The notes beneath the pieces are model-generated. The model was not told where the DNA came from. It saw nothing but the letters and a program-made list of their open reading frames with translations, and did no database searches. The translations under genes were made by a program, and so were the position numbers. Of a stretch of 64,000 nt of DNA, positions 18,412-28,955 are shown in pieces; within the stretch, counting starts at the first letter, position 1; each line of letters begins with the position of its first letter. This DNA is from Bacteroidota bacterium (GTDB taxonomy: Bacteria; Bacteroidota; Bacteroidia; Bacteroidales; JAADJA01), in NCBI GenBank assembly GCA_020444515.1, contig JAHLKX010000012.1, positions 1 through 64,000 of the forward strand, given 5' to 3'.

Positions 18412-19785
18412 ATGATTATTAAAAAGATACCAGATCATTATCCATCAGTCATTTTAGGTGGGATATTTTTTATTTACTTCAACCTGATTTCGTTTCATGG
18501 CTTGGTTCAGGATCAGACGGTTCAAATCGATACAACCCGACAAACCTTTCAGGAAACATCTCCCGACACCATAAATCCATGGGAAGTGAGCAACAGGATT
18601 TACAAAGAAAACATTAAAACTGTGCAACTGTATCGTCAGGGATTTGAACTTTCTCCTCCCATCCTCAAATTTAACACAAATGAAAAACTAAGATTAGCCT
18701 TCGATGACCTGAATGCTGATGGTAAAGAATACGCGTTTACCATCATTCACTGTAACGCCGAATGGTTGCCATCTGATCTGGAAACCTATGAATACATTGA
18801 TGGTTATGATGAGGATTATATTTATGACTTTGAATACTCCTCCAACACCATTGTTCCCTATACCCATTATGAACTTGAATTTCCTACAACAGATCTAATT
18901 CCAAAGTTACCTGGTAATTATATATTAAAAGTATATTTTGAGAACCCTGACAGTGTTTATTTTACCCGTCGACTTTATATAGTAGATCAAAAAGTAAAAT
19001 TTGAAGGTAGTATTAAGCAACCAACTGTAATTGCCGATCGCAACTATAAACAGGAAGTTGATTTTTCTGTAACAACTTCAAACTATCGAATTTTAAACCC
19101 CTATAAAGATTTAAAGGTTGTTGTGATGCAAAATGGTCGTTGGGATAATGCCATTACCAACCTCAAACCCAAAATGGCGGTGAGCAACAAACTCGATTAC
19201 AATTTCGATGCCGGTGAAAATGTATTTGACGGAGGCAATGAGTTTCGCACGGTAGATATTAAAAGTTTGCAATACAATACGGAAAGTATTGCAAAAATTG
19301 AATACAAGGGTTTTGATGGATATGAAATCACACTCCGCCCCGATGAGCGAAAAACCTTCCAGCAGTATAAAAAGGAGGATGATATCAACGGACGATTTTT
19401 GATCAAAACTGAAGATCAAGAAGATACCAATATAGCATCCGAATATGTGCAAGTCCACTTTTTTCTGCCGTATCCGGTGCCAATTATCGAAGGGAGTATT
19501 TATATCAAGGGAGAACTAACAGGTTGGAATTATTCCCCATTATCAAAGATGACTTACGATTACAAGAAACATGGATATACAAAAACAATGCTACTCAAAC
19601 AGGGTTTTTATAATTATCAATATGTGTTGAAATATGATCAACAAAAAACCGGAGAGGTTTCCTTTATTGAGGGGAATCACTGGGAAACAGAAAATGAATA
19701 TACCATTTATTTATACAATCGTGAACAAGGCATAACCTACGATAAGCTCATCGGTATAATGCATTTGAATTCGCGGATTAAATAA
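18412..19785 (+). CDS. T9SS plug protein (DUF5103)
   Basis: About 457 aa. An upstream TTG at 18388 could add eight residues but lies directly on the AGGAG, so the ATG at 18412 is preferred. A signal anchor/peptide (about 10-32) is followed by a DUF5103 region with conserved segments VQLYRQGFELSPP (around 65), AFTIIHCNAEW (about 110) and DLNADGKEYAF, then an Ig-like C-terminal domain with GELTGWNYSPLSKM and NYQYVLKY. In Flavobacterium the DUF5103 protein (Plug) closes the periplasmic side of the SprA outer-membrane translocon. Its presence supports an active T9SS, consistent with the seven cargo genes in the window. It follows the amidohydrolase with a short gap and precedes the ybaB homologue. 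Confidence 0.85.
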   Translation: MIIKKIPDHYPSVILGGIFFIYFNLISFHGLVQDQTVQIDTTRQTFQETSPDTINPWEVSNRIYKENIKTVQLYRQGFELSPPILKFNTNEKLRLAFDDLNADGKEYAFTIIHCNAEWLPSDLETYEYIDGYDEDYIYDFEYSSNTIVPYTHYELEFPTTDLIPKLPGNYILKVYFENPDSVYFTRRLYIVDQKVKFEGSIKQPTVIADRNYKQEVDFSVTTSNYRILNPYKDLKVVVMQNGRWDNAITNLKPKMAVSNKLDYNFDAGENVFDGGNEFRTVDIKSLQYNTESIAKIEYKGFDGYEITLRPDERKTFQQYKKEDDINGRFLIKTEDQEDTNIASEYVQVHFFLPYPVPIIEGSIYIKGELTGWNYSPLSKMTYDYKKHGYTKTMLLKQGFYNYQYVLKYDQQKTGEVSFIEGNHWETENEYTIYLYNREQGITYDKLIGIMHLNSRIK

Positions 19786-19831
19786 ATATGCAATTTTCTT
19801 CTAATCCCGTATCGAGCATATTAAATTACTT

Positions 19832-19839
19832 TATTTTTG
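19832..19839 (+). promoter_or_regulatory. -7 element (TATTTTTG) upstream of the YbaB gene
   Basis: Exact TAnnTTTG match about 40 nt before the start codon at 19880. It suggests the YbaB gene has its own promoter. Confidence 0.45.
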
Positions 19840-19879
19840 AGTATTACTATCATAATTTCTCACGCAATAAACTTAATTT

Positions 19880-20188
19880 ATGTTTGGAGATCTTTTTTTA
19901 AAATTACAGGAAGCACGTGCAAAAATCGAAGAGGCCAAAAAAAAACTCAACAGCATCATCATTGAGGTTGAATCGGAAGATGGCGGCATCATGGTAAAAG
20001 CCAATGCAAATAAAACCATTACCAGCATTGAACTTACGGAGAAGGTTTTAAAGTCAGATAAAAGCGATCTGGAAGACCGGCTTATGCTCACCATTAACAA
20101 GGCTCTCGACGAAGCTGCCCAGCGAGGTGAACTGGAGATGAAAGAAATCACCAAGGATGTGTTGCCCAACTTTCCGGGATTGATATAA
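19880..20188 (+). CDS. YbaB/EbfC-family nucleoid-associated protein
   Basis: A 102-aa protein of the YbaB/EbfC fold: a long charged N-terminal helix (about 8-28, EARAKIEEAKKKL), a beta sheet with GGIMVKANANKTITSIELT, and a C-terminal helix (about 65-85, LMLTINKALDEAAQRGE). These small dimers bind DNA non-specifically as tweezers and are often encoded near dnaX-recR; here that context is missing. Length is normal. Confidence 0.9.
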   Translation: MFGDLFLKLQEARAKIEEAKKKLNSIIIEVESEDGGIMVKANANKTITSIELTEKVLKSDKSDLEDRLMLTINKALDEAAQRGELEMKEITKDVLPNFPGLI

Positions 20189-20189
20189 A

Positions 20190-20214
20190 AAATCCCGACG
20201 CGTTGGCCGGGATC
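20190..20214 (-). terminator. Terminator of the ribonucleotide reductase gene
   Basis: A 6-bp stem (ATCCCG 20192-20197, CGGGAT 20208-20213, 10-nt loop) is followed on the minus strand by T6. It lies about 30 bp past the stop of the minus-strand gene. Confidence 0.65.
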
Positions 20215-20244
20215 ATGAAAAGAAATAATATTAAAATCAGCTCC

Positions 20245-22947
20245 TTATCCGCATTTGGAATAACCGCACTCCTTACATACCAGGCAACCTTCTTTATACA
20301 TGAGGCTCTCTTCGGTATTACACTCCGGACAAACACTTTTCTTATCGACAGTGCCATCGGGAATAAATTTTTTGAGTGCTCGAACCACACCGTTTTTCCA
20401 GGTATTAATGGATTCATTATCGAAGGTGAGGTTTTCGACCAGGTTAATGGCATAGGGCAATGGCATACCATGACGTAGGATTCCGGAAATCAGTTTAGCA
20501 TAATTCCAGAACTCTTTATTGAATGATCTGGACAATGCGGGAACCAAAATCCGATAACCATCTTTATCGTCGAATTCGAAATCATAACGACTTCTTCCAT
20601 ACTGGTCTTTGGTCTTTACAACCCAACCTTCATTGAGCCAGGGTGGAAGATAAAATTCATCAGATTTACCGGTGAATATTTCATAGGGTTTCCCATCCAT
20701 GAGCCCAACTACAGCAATCCATTTTTCATAGTCATTTTGAAACCGGACAATTTCTGCATCCAATCTTTTGGGTCTGGGTGGTGCTTTTGTTTCTTTGAAT
20801 TCAACTACATTCTCCTTTTTCTTGCTATTGCTGATCAGAACGCCATCGCGCGATCCGTCACGATATATGGTCATCCCTTTGCAACCGCTTTCCCATGCCG
20901 TTGTATAAACTTCGCTCACCAGTTCTCTGGTAACTTCTTTTGGAAGATTTACTGTAACACTGATGGAATGATCGACCCATTTTTGAACCTCACCCTGCAT
21001 CCTCACTTTTTCAACCCAATCCACATCATTGGAAGTAGCTTTATAATAAGGCGATTTTTTAATGATGGGCGTTAGATCTTCTTCTGAATAACCTTTTACT
21101 TCCCCAACATCATAGCCATTCACCGATAACCAGGTTTCAAATTTCGGATGAAAAACATTATATTCTTCCCAGGCATCTCCCACATCATCCACAAACGTTA
21201 CATTCACGTCCTTGTCATTGGGATTAACTTTCCGGCGACGTTTGTATGAAACCATGTAAACCGGCTCAATGCCCGAAGTAGTTTGGGTACAAATGGAAAC
21301 ACTTCCGGTAGGCGCAATGGTCAGCAATGCGATATTGCGGCGGCCTACCCTTTTCATTTTTTCATAGATCTTGGGCGCTGCTTCTTTGATCCTGTTTATG
21401 AAAGGATTGTCCTTTTCTTTTTCTATGTCGAATATGGGAAATGAGCCACGATCTTCCGCCAGATCCACGGATGAGCGATAGGCCTCGATGGCCAGTAATT
21501 TATGCACTTCAACTGAAAAATCGGTGGCTTCCTTTGTACCATAACGCGATCCCAGTGCAGCAACCATATCACCTTCGGCAGTGATTCCAATTCCGGTACG
21601 GCGACCCTGCAAGGTTTTCTCCCGGATATTGATCCAGAGATTCTTCTCAACCATTTTTACTTCTTCCAACTCAGGATCTGCATCGATCTTAGCCAGGATC
21701 GCATCAATTTTTTCCACCTCCAGGTCTATGATGTCATCCATGATCCGTTGTGCATAATGCACATGTTCACTGAATAATTCAGAGTTAAAACTGGCCTTTT
21801 CAGTGAATGGATTTTCAACATAACTATACAAATTTAATGCAAGCAGGCGGCAACTGTCGTAAGGACATAATGGGATCTCGCCACAGGGATTGGTTGAAAC
21901 AGTTTTAAAGCCCATATCGGAATAACAATCTGGTACCGCTTCCCTTGAAACAGTGTCCCAGAATAAAACTCCCGGCTCAGCTGAAGTCCAGGCATTGTGA
22001 ATGATCTTATCCCATAATTGCCGTGCATCAATTTCTTTGGAATACAATGGATCATCCGAATCAATCGGGTATTGCTGTATATAAGGTTTATTTTCTTTAA
22101 CAGCCCGCATGAACTCATCGTCTATTTTTACCGAAACATTGGCTCCTGTAACTTTTCCTTTGGACATTTTTGCGTCAATAAATTTTTCGGAATCGGGATG
22201 CTTAATTGAAATGGTCAGCATCAATGCACCCCTACGGCCGTCCTGGGCAACTTCCCTCGTGGAATTGGAATAGCGTTCCATAAACGGTACGATTCCCGTA
22301 GAGGTCAGTGCACTGTTTTTTACGGGGCTTCCTTCCGGACGGATGTGACTCAGATCATGTCCAACACCACCCCGCCGTTTCATTAACTGAACCTGCTCCT
22401 GATCAATTTTCAAAATACCGCCATATGAATCGGCATTGCCGTTGGTACCAATGACAAAGCAATTGGAAAGAGAAGAAATTTGAAAATCGTTACCCATTCC
22501 GGCCATGGGGCCACCTTGCGGAATGATGTACTTAAAATCTTTGAGCAACATATATACCCTCTCTTCCGTCATTGGATTGGGGTACTTTTTTTCAATTCGT
22601 GCAATCTCTTTGGCCAAACGACGATGCATATCGTCCGGGGTCATTTCATAAACATTCCCCTGGCTGTCCTTTAAAGAATATTTATTGATCCAGACATTGG
22701 CGGCCAATTCATCTCCACCAAAATATTCGGTTGCTTTTTTTCGAATTTCTTCGGGAGGATATGGCTTTAGCCTGGAAAGATCATCCACCTTTTTTGCTGT
22801 TTTATTTTCTCCGGCTTTTTCAACTGAATCTTTTTCTTTATCAGGTGTAACCGGCCGTTGTCGCTTGTGCAGCAATGTTTCATAAAAATTATCCTGTTGT
22901 TGTTCTGCTACTTTTTCGTCAACACCGGCAAAAAGATTTTCCTCCAT
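20245..22947 (-). CDS. nrdJ: Adenosylcobalamin-dependent (class II) ribonucleotide reductase
   Basis: A 900-aa enzyme reducing ribonucleotides to deoxyribonucleotides with a B12-derived radical. Features of the class II alpha chain are visible: the substrate/effector barrel with SNCFVIGTNGNADSYGG, RRGGVGHDLSHIRP, the active-site NPCGEIPL (Cys355 and Glu357), and the phosphate-binding APTGSVSICT. A C-terminal zinc-ribbon-like tail has cysteines at 873, 876, 888, 891, 894 and 899, which includes the redox-active pair that re-reduces the site. The N-terminal 70 residues are charged and probably disordered. It needs no separate small subunit and none is nearby. The organism therefore depends on cobalamin for this route. 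A weak -7 box (TATCTTCG, 23040-23033) lies about 90 nt upstream. Confidence 0.95.
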   Translation of the reverse strand: MEENLFAGVDEKVAEQQQDNFYETLLHKRQRPVTPDKEKDSVEKAGENKTAKKVDDLSRLKPYPPEEIRKKATEYFGGDELAANVWINKYSLKDSQGNVYEMTPDDMHRRLAKEIARIEKKYPNPMTEERVYMLLKDFKYIIPQGGPMAGMGNDFQISSLSNCFVIGTNGNADSYGGILKIDQEQVQLMKRRGGVGHDLSHIRPEGSPVKNSALTSTGIVPFMERYSNSTREVAQDGRRGALMLTISIKHPDSEKFIDAKMSKGKVTGANVSVKIDDEFMRAVKENKPYIQQYPIDSDDPLYSKEIDARQLWDKIIHNAWTSAEPGVLFWDTVSREAVPDCYSDMGFKTVSTNPCGEIPLCPYDSCRLLALNLYSYVENPFTEKASFNSELFSEHVHYAQRIMDDIIDLEVEKIDAILAKIDADPELEEVKMVEKNLWINIREKTLQGRRTGIGITAEGDMVAALGSRYGTKEATDFSVEVHKLLAIEAYRSSVDLAEDRGSFPIFDIEKEKDNPFINRIKEAAPKIYEKMKRVGRRNIALLTIAPTGSVSICTQTTSGIEPVYMVSYKRRRKVNPNDKDVNVTFVDDVGDAWEEYNVFHPKFETWLSVNGYDVGEVKGYSEEDLTPIIKKSPYYKATSNDVDWVEKVRMQGEVQKWVDHSISVTVNLPKEVTRELVSEVYTTAWESGCKGMTIYRDGSRDGVLISNSKKKENVVEFKETKAPPRPKRLDAEIVRFQNDYEKWIAVVGLMDGKPYEIFTGKSDEFYLPPWLNEGWVVKTKDQYGRSRYDFEFDDKDGYRILVPALSRSFNKEFWNYAKLISGILRHGMPLPYAINLVENLTFDNESINTWKNGVVRALKKFIPDGTVDKKSVCPECNTEESLMYKEGCLVCKECGYSKCG

Positions 22948-23396
22948 ATCGCAAAAGATTTGTCGTAGTTATTTTGTAAAACTTTGAATTTGAGACTATA
23001 AACCCCTAAACACACCTTGATTTTCGGTTTAGCGAAGATACAACAGTTAAAATCCTTATTGCAAAAGCAATTTTAAACACTGCGTTGTTGAAAAAATCGT
23101 ATTCACTTGAATTAAAATTTACTAGCATGTTAGGAGCCGATTTATTAACATTTTTTTAATAAATAATTAAGGCAGGTGCAACAATCAAAAACGCTGTGCC
23201 AAACCACTGTTAATACTGATATATAAAGATTTCCTGACTATGTGCGGGTGAATATTAATAAAAAATATTGATTCGGTTAGCAATTCTTTTTAAAAATTAT
23301 TCAACGCAATAACAATATCCAATTTTAAAATGAATTCAGGTTCTTTATGAATAAAATTAATCGTGAATATTGGACCTGTGATCCAATACCATGAGG
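22948..23396. other. AT-rich intergenic spacer upstream of nrdJ
   Basis: A 449-bp spacer between the tail of the TolB-like gene and the start of nrdJ, both minus strand. I find no reading frame of note. It holds the possible nrdJ promoter (23033-23040) and a 7-bp hairpin just after the preceding gene (23368-23388). I looked for a cobalamin riboswitch box and did not find one. Confidence 0.5.
23368..23388 (-). terminator. Possible terminator after the TolB-like gene
   Basis: A 7-bp inverted repeat (TATTGGA/TCCAATA, 7-nt loop) begins 9 nt past the stop codon. The following minus-strand sequence is AT-rich but lacks a clean T run, so it is a weak candidate. Confidence 0.35.
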
Positions 23397-26300
23397 TTAG
23401 AAATCAAGACTTAAACTAAGGTAAAAAACAGAGGGTTGAACAACCATATCCTCCACACCCCAGGCAAGATCAGCCCGGATGAAATATCCCAGTACGCGCG
23501 TACGGGCACCAAAACCAAAACCTCCAACAAAAGGATCTTTTTGCACTTTGACAGTGATATTCAGTGGTGGTTGTTCAATTTTATTGGTGAAGAGATAATT
23601 CTCCTCCGAATAGGGATGGAGACCGGTCCAGGCTGTCCCGAAATCACCAAAACCGACCACCATAAAATTGTATAAAAAGTCGGATTTGATCGGTGTATTG
23701 GAAAAGTACCTGAATACAGGGAACCGAAGTTCAGTATTGATGACGGCAAAGCTGTTACCATTCCTAATATTTTGATGAAACCCCCGCAAATTGGTGGCCA
23801 GGGTCTGATAAGCATAATTCTGTTCCAGATCCACCGGGGTGGAAGTCAGGAATTTGGGAAACAACCAGTTGTCCACACCACCCATATAATAAATGAGTTT
23901 ATTATTCCCAAGGGATGTACTGGCTGCAAATCGATTTGCCCAGATAAAGGTCCGATGGATCGGTTGATAATTCCGAAAATCAACACCCAGTACAATCAGT
24001 TTCTGATCAAAATATTCAATGCTTTGATAATATTCTCCGAAAATTTTAAACCGCGTACCATCAAATAAATTGATACCCAAATTTTTTGTATTGTCATAAA
24101 TTAACTCTTCCTTTATGACAGCCTGATTGCTATAGAGCTTTGGAAAGCTGAGAGAGGTGGCATCGGTTGATCGCAAAACCCCACGTTCATATTTATAAGT
24201 CAGGGTCGATTTTAAAGCAAATACAGGGCTGAAAGGATACTTCATGATATAATGAAGTTCATGGGTAAATATCCGGTAAAATGCTGCATTTTGAATATTG
24301 TATTCATTTACCTGGCGATGAAATACGATTTCCTTGTCCACTCTTCTCTTGAGATTAGCATAAGAGAATAAGTACTCATTATTGGCAAGATTAAGATTTA
24401 ATCGAACTCCACCTGATATCCGGTAATCTTCCAGTAAGTCTGTCACCCCAATCTGGAACAATGCATTAAACCCAGGATTTAAATAGATCGGATTAGAACC
24501 ACCTGAAAAGGGTTGATAATTTTGATTGAGATACGAAAAATCAATTTGGGTCACAATCTGGTTGATGAAATACTCAACATTATAATTGAGTCTTTTGGGT
24601 GGTTCATCTTCATCTGTTTTATTTTGTCCGGGCAGGGGAATGCCTAGTTCTGTGAACTTCCAGTCAGGCTGGTTCTCCGTATCAAACTTATAATCCTTGA
24701 TATCGAATTCCCGATCCGTCAGGGTGGTATCATTTGACATGACTTCACGGATCGCATCACTCTGACGTATTGTACGGAACCCACGGGTTTTTCGTGATCC
24801 TGTCAGGATATCGGGAACTTGTTCCGGCTCCACTTTTTGAACTCTTTCGCCATACAAGTTAATCTGTTGATCCATAAATAAAGTATTGGTCAAGTTAACC
24901 GGTGTGAGCGATTCAACCGGCAATTGATCCTTCACCTGCATAAAATATTGTTGATCTTTATAAAGTACCTGCCCATATTTGAACGAGAGAGGCTCAATAT
25001 CATGTTCCAGAATATTGCGGGAGTAATTGGTAATGGGAAAACTATTGGTAAAATACCGATAGTGGGTGGTTGTATCAATATAGCTGATAGCGCTGTCGAA
25101 CCATCCTAAGTAGCGATTATAAATACCATTCTTGTCGCTTAAAAATGAAATATACCCTGGTTCATACTCCATGGCAGCAATTTCATTGGATAGAGGAGAC
25201 TCTGTTACCCTCCGAAGGATATTACTCGGATTATTTAGTTTATAAAGAAAGAGATCATAATTTTGCTGAACCTTACCAGGCGCATATTTATTTTCAAAAC
25301 GAATGGTATCTGAAATTCTGTTAGAACTGAAAATAATGGCTTTGGAATTGTTGATAAACCTTGGATTCAAATCATCATAGTGATCTTTGGTAATCTGTTC
25401 AAACGAATTGGAACCAATATCATATAGAAAAATATCTGTTTGACCACGGACAACAGCCGACATAACGAGGGTTCTACCATCAGTATCGTAGGCAAAATCA
25501 AGTACTTTTTCAAATTGGTATAAAATCACCTCCTCCGTTTTCTTTTCATCCATGAGGTAGTATTTGATCACCGGCTCTCCTTTTCGTTCAATGAGCATAG
25601 CCAGGATACGCCCGCTGGGATGCCATGCAGTAAGGGGATAGGAATAATCGATTTTCTCATCAAGACGATACCCTCCTCTTAAAAGCTTTTTACGTTTACC
25701 TGTATTCAGGTTCTTCAGGTAAACCTTATATTGTCCGTACCGGTTGTAAGCATACGTAGCATAATTACCATCCGGACTCACCTGGAGGTTAAAATAAACT
25801 GCATTTTTTTTGTGTTTTTTCAATAGGGTTCCATCCGGGAATTCCCTGTTTTCTTCACTTGCTCTGTATCGTTCCTTATAATAGTCGAGTGCTTCGTTCA
25901 TCAGGTTTTTAAAAGATACACCCAAAATGTATAAAAAGCCACTTTCCAATCGGCGACTCACCTTGGCCATATAAATGATATTGGAAATGGATGATTCACC
26001 ATATTTTTCAGCAATGTAACGCCAGAAAGCATGACCGGCATAGGTGGCCTCGGTTCCGGTCAACTGGTTAAATTTATCATACCTGCCGCTAATAATTCCA
26101 TCTTTAACCCGGTTATCGATTTCGGCATCCCAGTCTTCGGAAACATAAGATACCAGTCCGTTCAGATACCAATCAGGAAAGGGGAAAAGTGAAGTGTTTT
26201 TGATCTGTGAACCAATGGAGCTTCCATATAGCAATTGATTAACGATCGTTTGGGCGATCCCGGCACGAATCTGACGATCAAAGTTTTCATGGCTACCGTC

Positions 26301-26723
26301 AAAATAGAGAAAAACTTTTTTCCCAACGATATGGGTTACACCGCCGGTGTTATAGCGTTCATCCTGAATAAGTCCAATGTTACTTTGTTTTAGATCCGTG
26401 AGGGTGTTGTAAACGATAAACTGCATTTTATCATCAAGGCTTGTATCCAGCTTATCTTCTATGCTCTCAAGGTTTTCTTCGATATATTTGGCGGTATAAT
26501 AAGCCAGCTCCTGTCCGCCCAGGTAAAAATAAACATCAAAATCATCATACTTATAGAATGTCCACTGGAATTCCTTGTATTGCACACGGTTTTTCCCAAA
26601 ACTCATTTGTGAGCCATTATAAAACTGACCCAGTGCAGGAGAGGCCATTATCAGGAATAAACCGACGACCCAAATCCATCTGGAGAGCAGGGAAATTTTT
26701 ATGTTCTTACCGACCTTACGCAT
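23397..26723 (-). CDS. Outer-membrane protein with TolB-like propeller and degenerate peptidase domain
   Basis: A 1108-aa protein with signal peptide (about 1-32). Three regions are visible. Residues about 40-290 resemble a peptidase-MA/gluzincin fold, but where the zinc-binding HExxH would be expected the sequence reads AGIAQTIV, so it should be inactive. Residues about 310-600 are WD40-like/TolB beta-propeller blades with RILAML, DTDGRTLVMSA and NNSKAIIFSSNR strands. Residues about 735-1108 look like an outer-membrane beta-barrel with alternating strands and a terminal aromatic residue (ending LSLDF), similar to the Omp85/surface-antigen class. Homologues in Bacteroidota are usually labelled translocation protein TolB, but this is not the Tol-Pal TolB. 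Its role is unknown; it could assist envelope biogenesis or protein export. No operon partner is evident. Confidence 0.75.
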   Translation of the reverse strand: MRKVGKNIKISLLSRWIWVVGLFLIMASPALGQFYNGSQMSFGKNRVQYKEFQWTFYKYDDFDVYFYLGGQELAYYTAKYIEENLESIEDKLDTSLDDKMQFIVYNTLTDLKQSNIGLIQDERYNTGGVTHIVGKKVFLYFDGSHENFDRQIRAGIAQTIVNQLLYGSSIGSQIKNTSLFPFPDWYLNGLVSYVSEDWDAEIDNRVKDGIISGRYDKFNQLTGTEATYAGHAFWRYIAEKYGESSISNIIYMAKVSRRLESGFLYILGVSFKNLMNEALDYYKERYRASEENREFPDGTLLKKHKKNAVYFNLQVSPDGNYATYAYNRYGQYKVYLKNLNTGKRKKLLRGGYRLDEKIDYSYPLTAWHPSGRILAMLIERKGEPVIKYYLMDEKKTEEVILYQFEKVLDFAYDTDGRTLVMSAVVRGQTDIFLYDIGSNSFEQITKDHYDDLNPRFINNSKAIIFSSNRISDTIRFENKYAPGKVQQNYDLFLYKLNNPSNILRRVTESPLSNEIAAMEYEPGYISFLSDKNGIYNRYLGWFDSAISYIDTTTHYRYFTNSFPITNYSRNILEHDIEPLSFKYGQVLYKDQQYFMQVKDQLPVESLTPVNLTNTLFMDQQINLYGERVQKVEPEQVPDILTGSRKTRGFRTIRQSDAIREVMSNDTTLTDREFDIKDYKFDTENQPDWKFTELGIPLPGQNKTDEDEPPKRLNYNVEYFINQIVTQIDFSYLNQNYQPFSGGSNPIYLNPGFNALFQIGVTDLLEDYRISGGVRLNLNLANNEYLFSYANLKRRVDKEIVFHRQVNEYNIQNAAFYRIFTHELHYIMKYPFSPVFALKSTLTYKYERGVLRSTDATSLSFPKLYSNQAVIKEELIYDNTKNLGINLFDGTRFKIFGEYYQSIEYFDQKLIVLGVDFRNYQPIHRTFIWANRFAASTSLGNNKLIYYMGGVDNWLFPKFLTSTPVDLEQNYAYQTLATNLRGFHQNIRNGNSFAVINTELRFPVFRYFSNTPIKSDFLYNFMVVGFGDFGTAWTGLHPYSEENYLFTNKIEQPPLNITVKVQKDPFVGGFGFGARTRVLGYFIRADLAWGVEDMVVQPSVFYLSLSLDF

Positions 26724-26887
26724 ACATTTCCAGAGCAGGGAAATAGAAAATTGTGTGCTAATTTAAACAATATTATGATTGTGATATTGTTTAAAACGTT
26801 CCAAAATTTTAAAGGTTCAGAAGGATTGACATGATATGGATACGAAACATTCACCCTATTTTTAAAAACCAAAAGGCTAAATGGAAT

Positions 26888-28675
26888 TTAATCCAGTTTT
26901 AATACAGCCAGAAACGCAGACTGGGGCACTTCTACATTTCCTACCTGGCGCATTCTTTTCTTACCCTTTTTCTGTTTTTCAAGCAGTTTACGTTTACGTG
27001 TGATATCACCGCCATAACATTTAGCCGTAACATCTTTCCGCAATGCCTTCACTGTTTCACGGGCTATGATTTTAGAACCGATCGCTGCCTGGATGGCAAC
27101 GTCAAATTGTTGTCGTGGAATTAATTCTTTCAGCTTTTCACAGATTCTTCTGCCAAAAGAATAAGCATTATCAATATGAATCAAAGAAGAAAGGGCATCC
27201 ACTGTTTCACCATTTAACAAAATGTCCAGCTTGATGAGTTTGGCTGCCTGATAACCCTTTTGATAATAATCAAAAGATGCATATCCCTTGGAAATACTTT
27301 TTAGTTTATCATAAAAATCAAATACGATCTCACTCAGCGGCATTTCAAAGGTAACCTCTACCCGATCGGAACTTAGATAAACCTGATTTTTTAAGGTACC
27401 CCTTTTCTCGATACAAAGGGTCATGATCGATCCAACATATTCAGACTTGGATATGATCTGTGCCGAGATCATGGGTTCTTCCACATGATCGATATATTTC
27501 TGTTCAGGCATACCACTGGGATTGTGCACTTCAATTATTTCACCCCTATGGGTAATGACATTGAATGAAACGTTGGGCACAGTGGTGATGACATCCATAT
27601 CAAACTCACGATCGAGGCGTTCCTGAATTATTTCCATGTGAAGCAAACCCAGAAACCCACAACGAAAACCGAAGCCCAGGGCTGCGGAAGATTCAGGTTC
27701 AAAGGAAAGGGATGCATCATTTAACTGCAACTTTTCAATAGAAGCCCTCAGATCTTCGTAATCATCAGCATCCACCGGGTAAATACCTGCAAATACCATT
27801 GGCTTCACATTTTTAAAACCTGCGATGGCCTGCTGGCATGGGTTTTCTACCTGGGTGATGGTATCTCCTACTTTAACCTCTTTCGATGATTTAATCCCCG
27901 AAATGATGTATCCTACATCACCAGCGGAAAGTTCCTTTTTGGGGATCATGCCAAGTTTAAGGACACCGATTTCATCGGCATTGTATTCCTTGTTTGTAGC
28001 TACAAACTTTACAAGTTCACCTTTTCGGATGGTTCCATTCAGGATGCGGAAATAAGCGACAATTCCGCGATAAGAATTATAAACCGAGTCAAAGATCAGG
28101 GCCTGAAGCGGAGCATTAGGATCCCCTTTTGGTGATGGAACCCGCCGGATGATCTCTTCCAGGATTTTATCGACTCCATAACCTGTTTTACCACTTGCTT
28201 CAACAATATCCTCACGGTTGCAACCAATCAATTCAACAATTTGGTCTTTGACCTCCTCTGGCATGGCCGCTTCCAGGTCGAGCTTATTCAGTACCGGGAT
28301 GATCTCCAAATCGTGATCAATGGCCAGGTAAAGATTGGAAATCGTTTGTGCCTGAATACCCTGGGTGGCATCAACAATCAGCAAAGCACCTTCGCATGCG
28401 GCAATAGATCTTGATACCTCATATGAAAAATCAACATGGCCCGGCGTATCAATCAGGTTCAGGATATATTTTTGACCATCCTGTTCATATTCCATTTGAA
28501 TGGCATGACTTTTTATGGTGATCCCCCGTTCTCTTTCCAGATCCATACTATCGAGCACCTGATCCTGCTTTTCACGATCATCAAGGGTATGGGTCATGTC
28601 GAGTAACCGATCAGCCAGTGTACTCTTACCATGATCAATATGGGCTATAATGCAGAAATTACGAGTATTTTTCAA
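26888..28675 (-). CDS. lepA: LepA, translation elongation factor 4
   Basis: A 595-aa ribosome-associated GTPase that back-translocates or aids stalled/initiating ribosomes. The G domain has [10 protein letters not shown] (G1), the RGITI switch I, DTPGHVDF (G3) and NKLDL (G4). Domains II, III and V follow, with the conserved [12 protein letters not shown] block, and the LepA-specific C-terminal domain at about 485-595 contains [27 protein letters not shown] and a basic tail. Length matches the family (about 595-600). It is monocistronic with a TATCTTTG promoter element 28 nt upstream. Confidence 0.97.
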   Translation of the reverse strand: MKNTRNFCIIAHIDHGKSTLADRLLDMTHTLDDREKQDQVLDSMDLERERGITIKSHAIQMEYEQDGQKYILNLIDTPGHVDFSYEVSRSIAACEGALLIVDATQGIQAQTISNLYLAIDHDLEIIPVLNKLDLEAAMPEEVKDQIVELIGCNREDIVEASGKTGYGVDKILEEIIRRVPSPKGDPNAPLQALIFDSVYNSYRGIVAYFRILNGTIRKGELVKFVATNKEYNADEIGVLKLGMIPKKELSAGDVGYIISGIKSSKEVKVGDTITQVENPCQQAIAGFKNVKPMVFAGIYPVDADDYEDLRASIEKLQLNDASLSFEPESSAALGFGFRCGFLGLLHMEIIQERLDREFDMDVITTVPNVSFNVITHRGEIIEVHNPSGMPEQKYIDHVEEPMISAQIISKSEYVGSIMTLCIEKRGTLKNQVYLSSDRVEVTFEMPLSEIVFDFYDKLKSISKGYASFDYYQKGYQAAKLIKLDILLNGETVDALSSLIHIDNAYSFGRRICEKLKELIPRQQFDVAIQAAIGSKIIARETVKALRKDVTAKCYGGDITRKRKLLEKQKKGKKRMRQVGNVEVPQSAFLAVLKLD

Positions 28676-28955
28676 GTTTTGTGCTCCGTTAAATTTAAAG
28701 GCGCAAAGATAGAAAATAGTTTGTGATATTGTATGCCGGGAAATTAAATGGTTTAGAAACTCGGAGCCTCAAACTAAGGGGTTAATGAATTACTTTTGGC
28801 TAATAATTAGGTTTATTCTTTCCCAAAACTCATCATTAGCAAATGTACTGGTTTTCGGCCAAATCTGTTACAAGTAGATGACTTATTGTATAAAGGGCCG
28901 GTTTTTTGTGATGAAGAACCTTCCTGATTGGATAAACAAAAATCCAATGTGTCAA
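28676..28955. other. Intergenic region between lepA and the LytTR regulator
   Basis: A 280-bp spacer that carries the lepA promoter at one end. I see no gene, hairpin terminator or repeat in the remainder. Confidence 0.5.
28704..28711 (-). promoter_or_regulatory. -7 element (TATCTTTG) of lepA
   Basis: Exact TAnnTTTG match on the minus strand, 28 nt before the lepA start codon. No -33 TTTG is obvious. Confidence 0.5.

Noticed and set aside
22948-23396. Possible cobalamin riboswitch upstream of the B12-dependent reductase
   Set aside because: No B12-box-like core or paired structure was seen, and such switches normally control B12-independent enzymes or transport.
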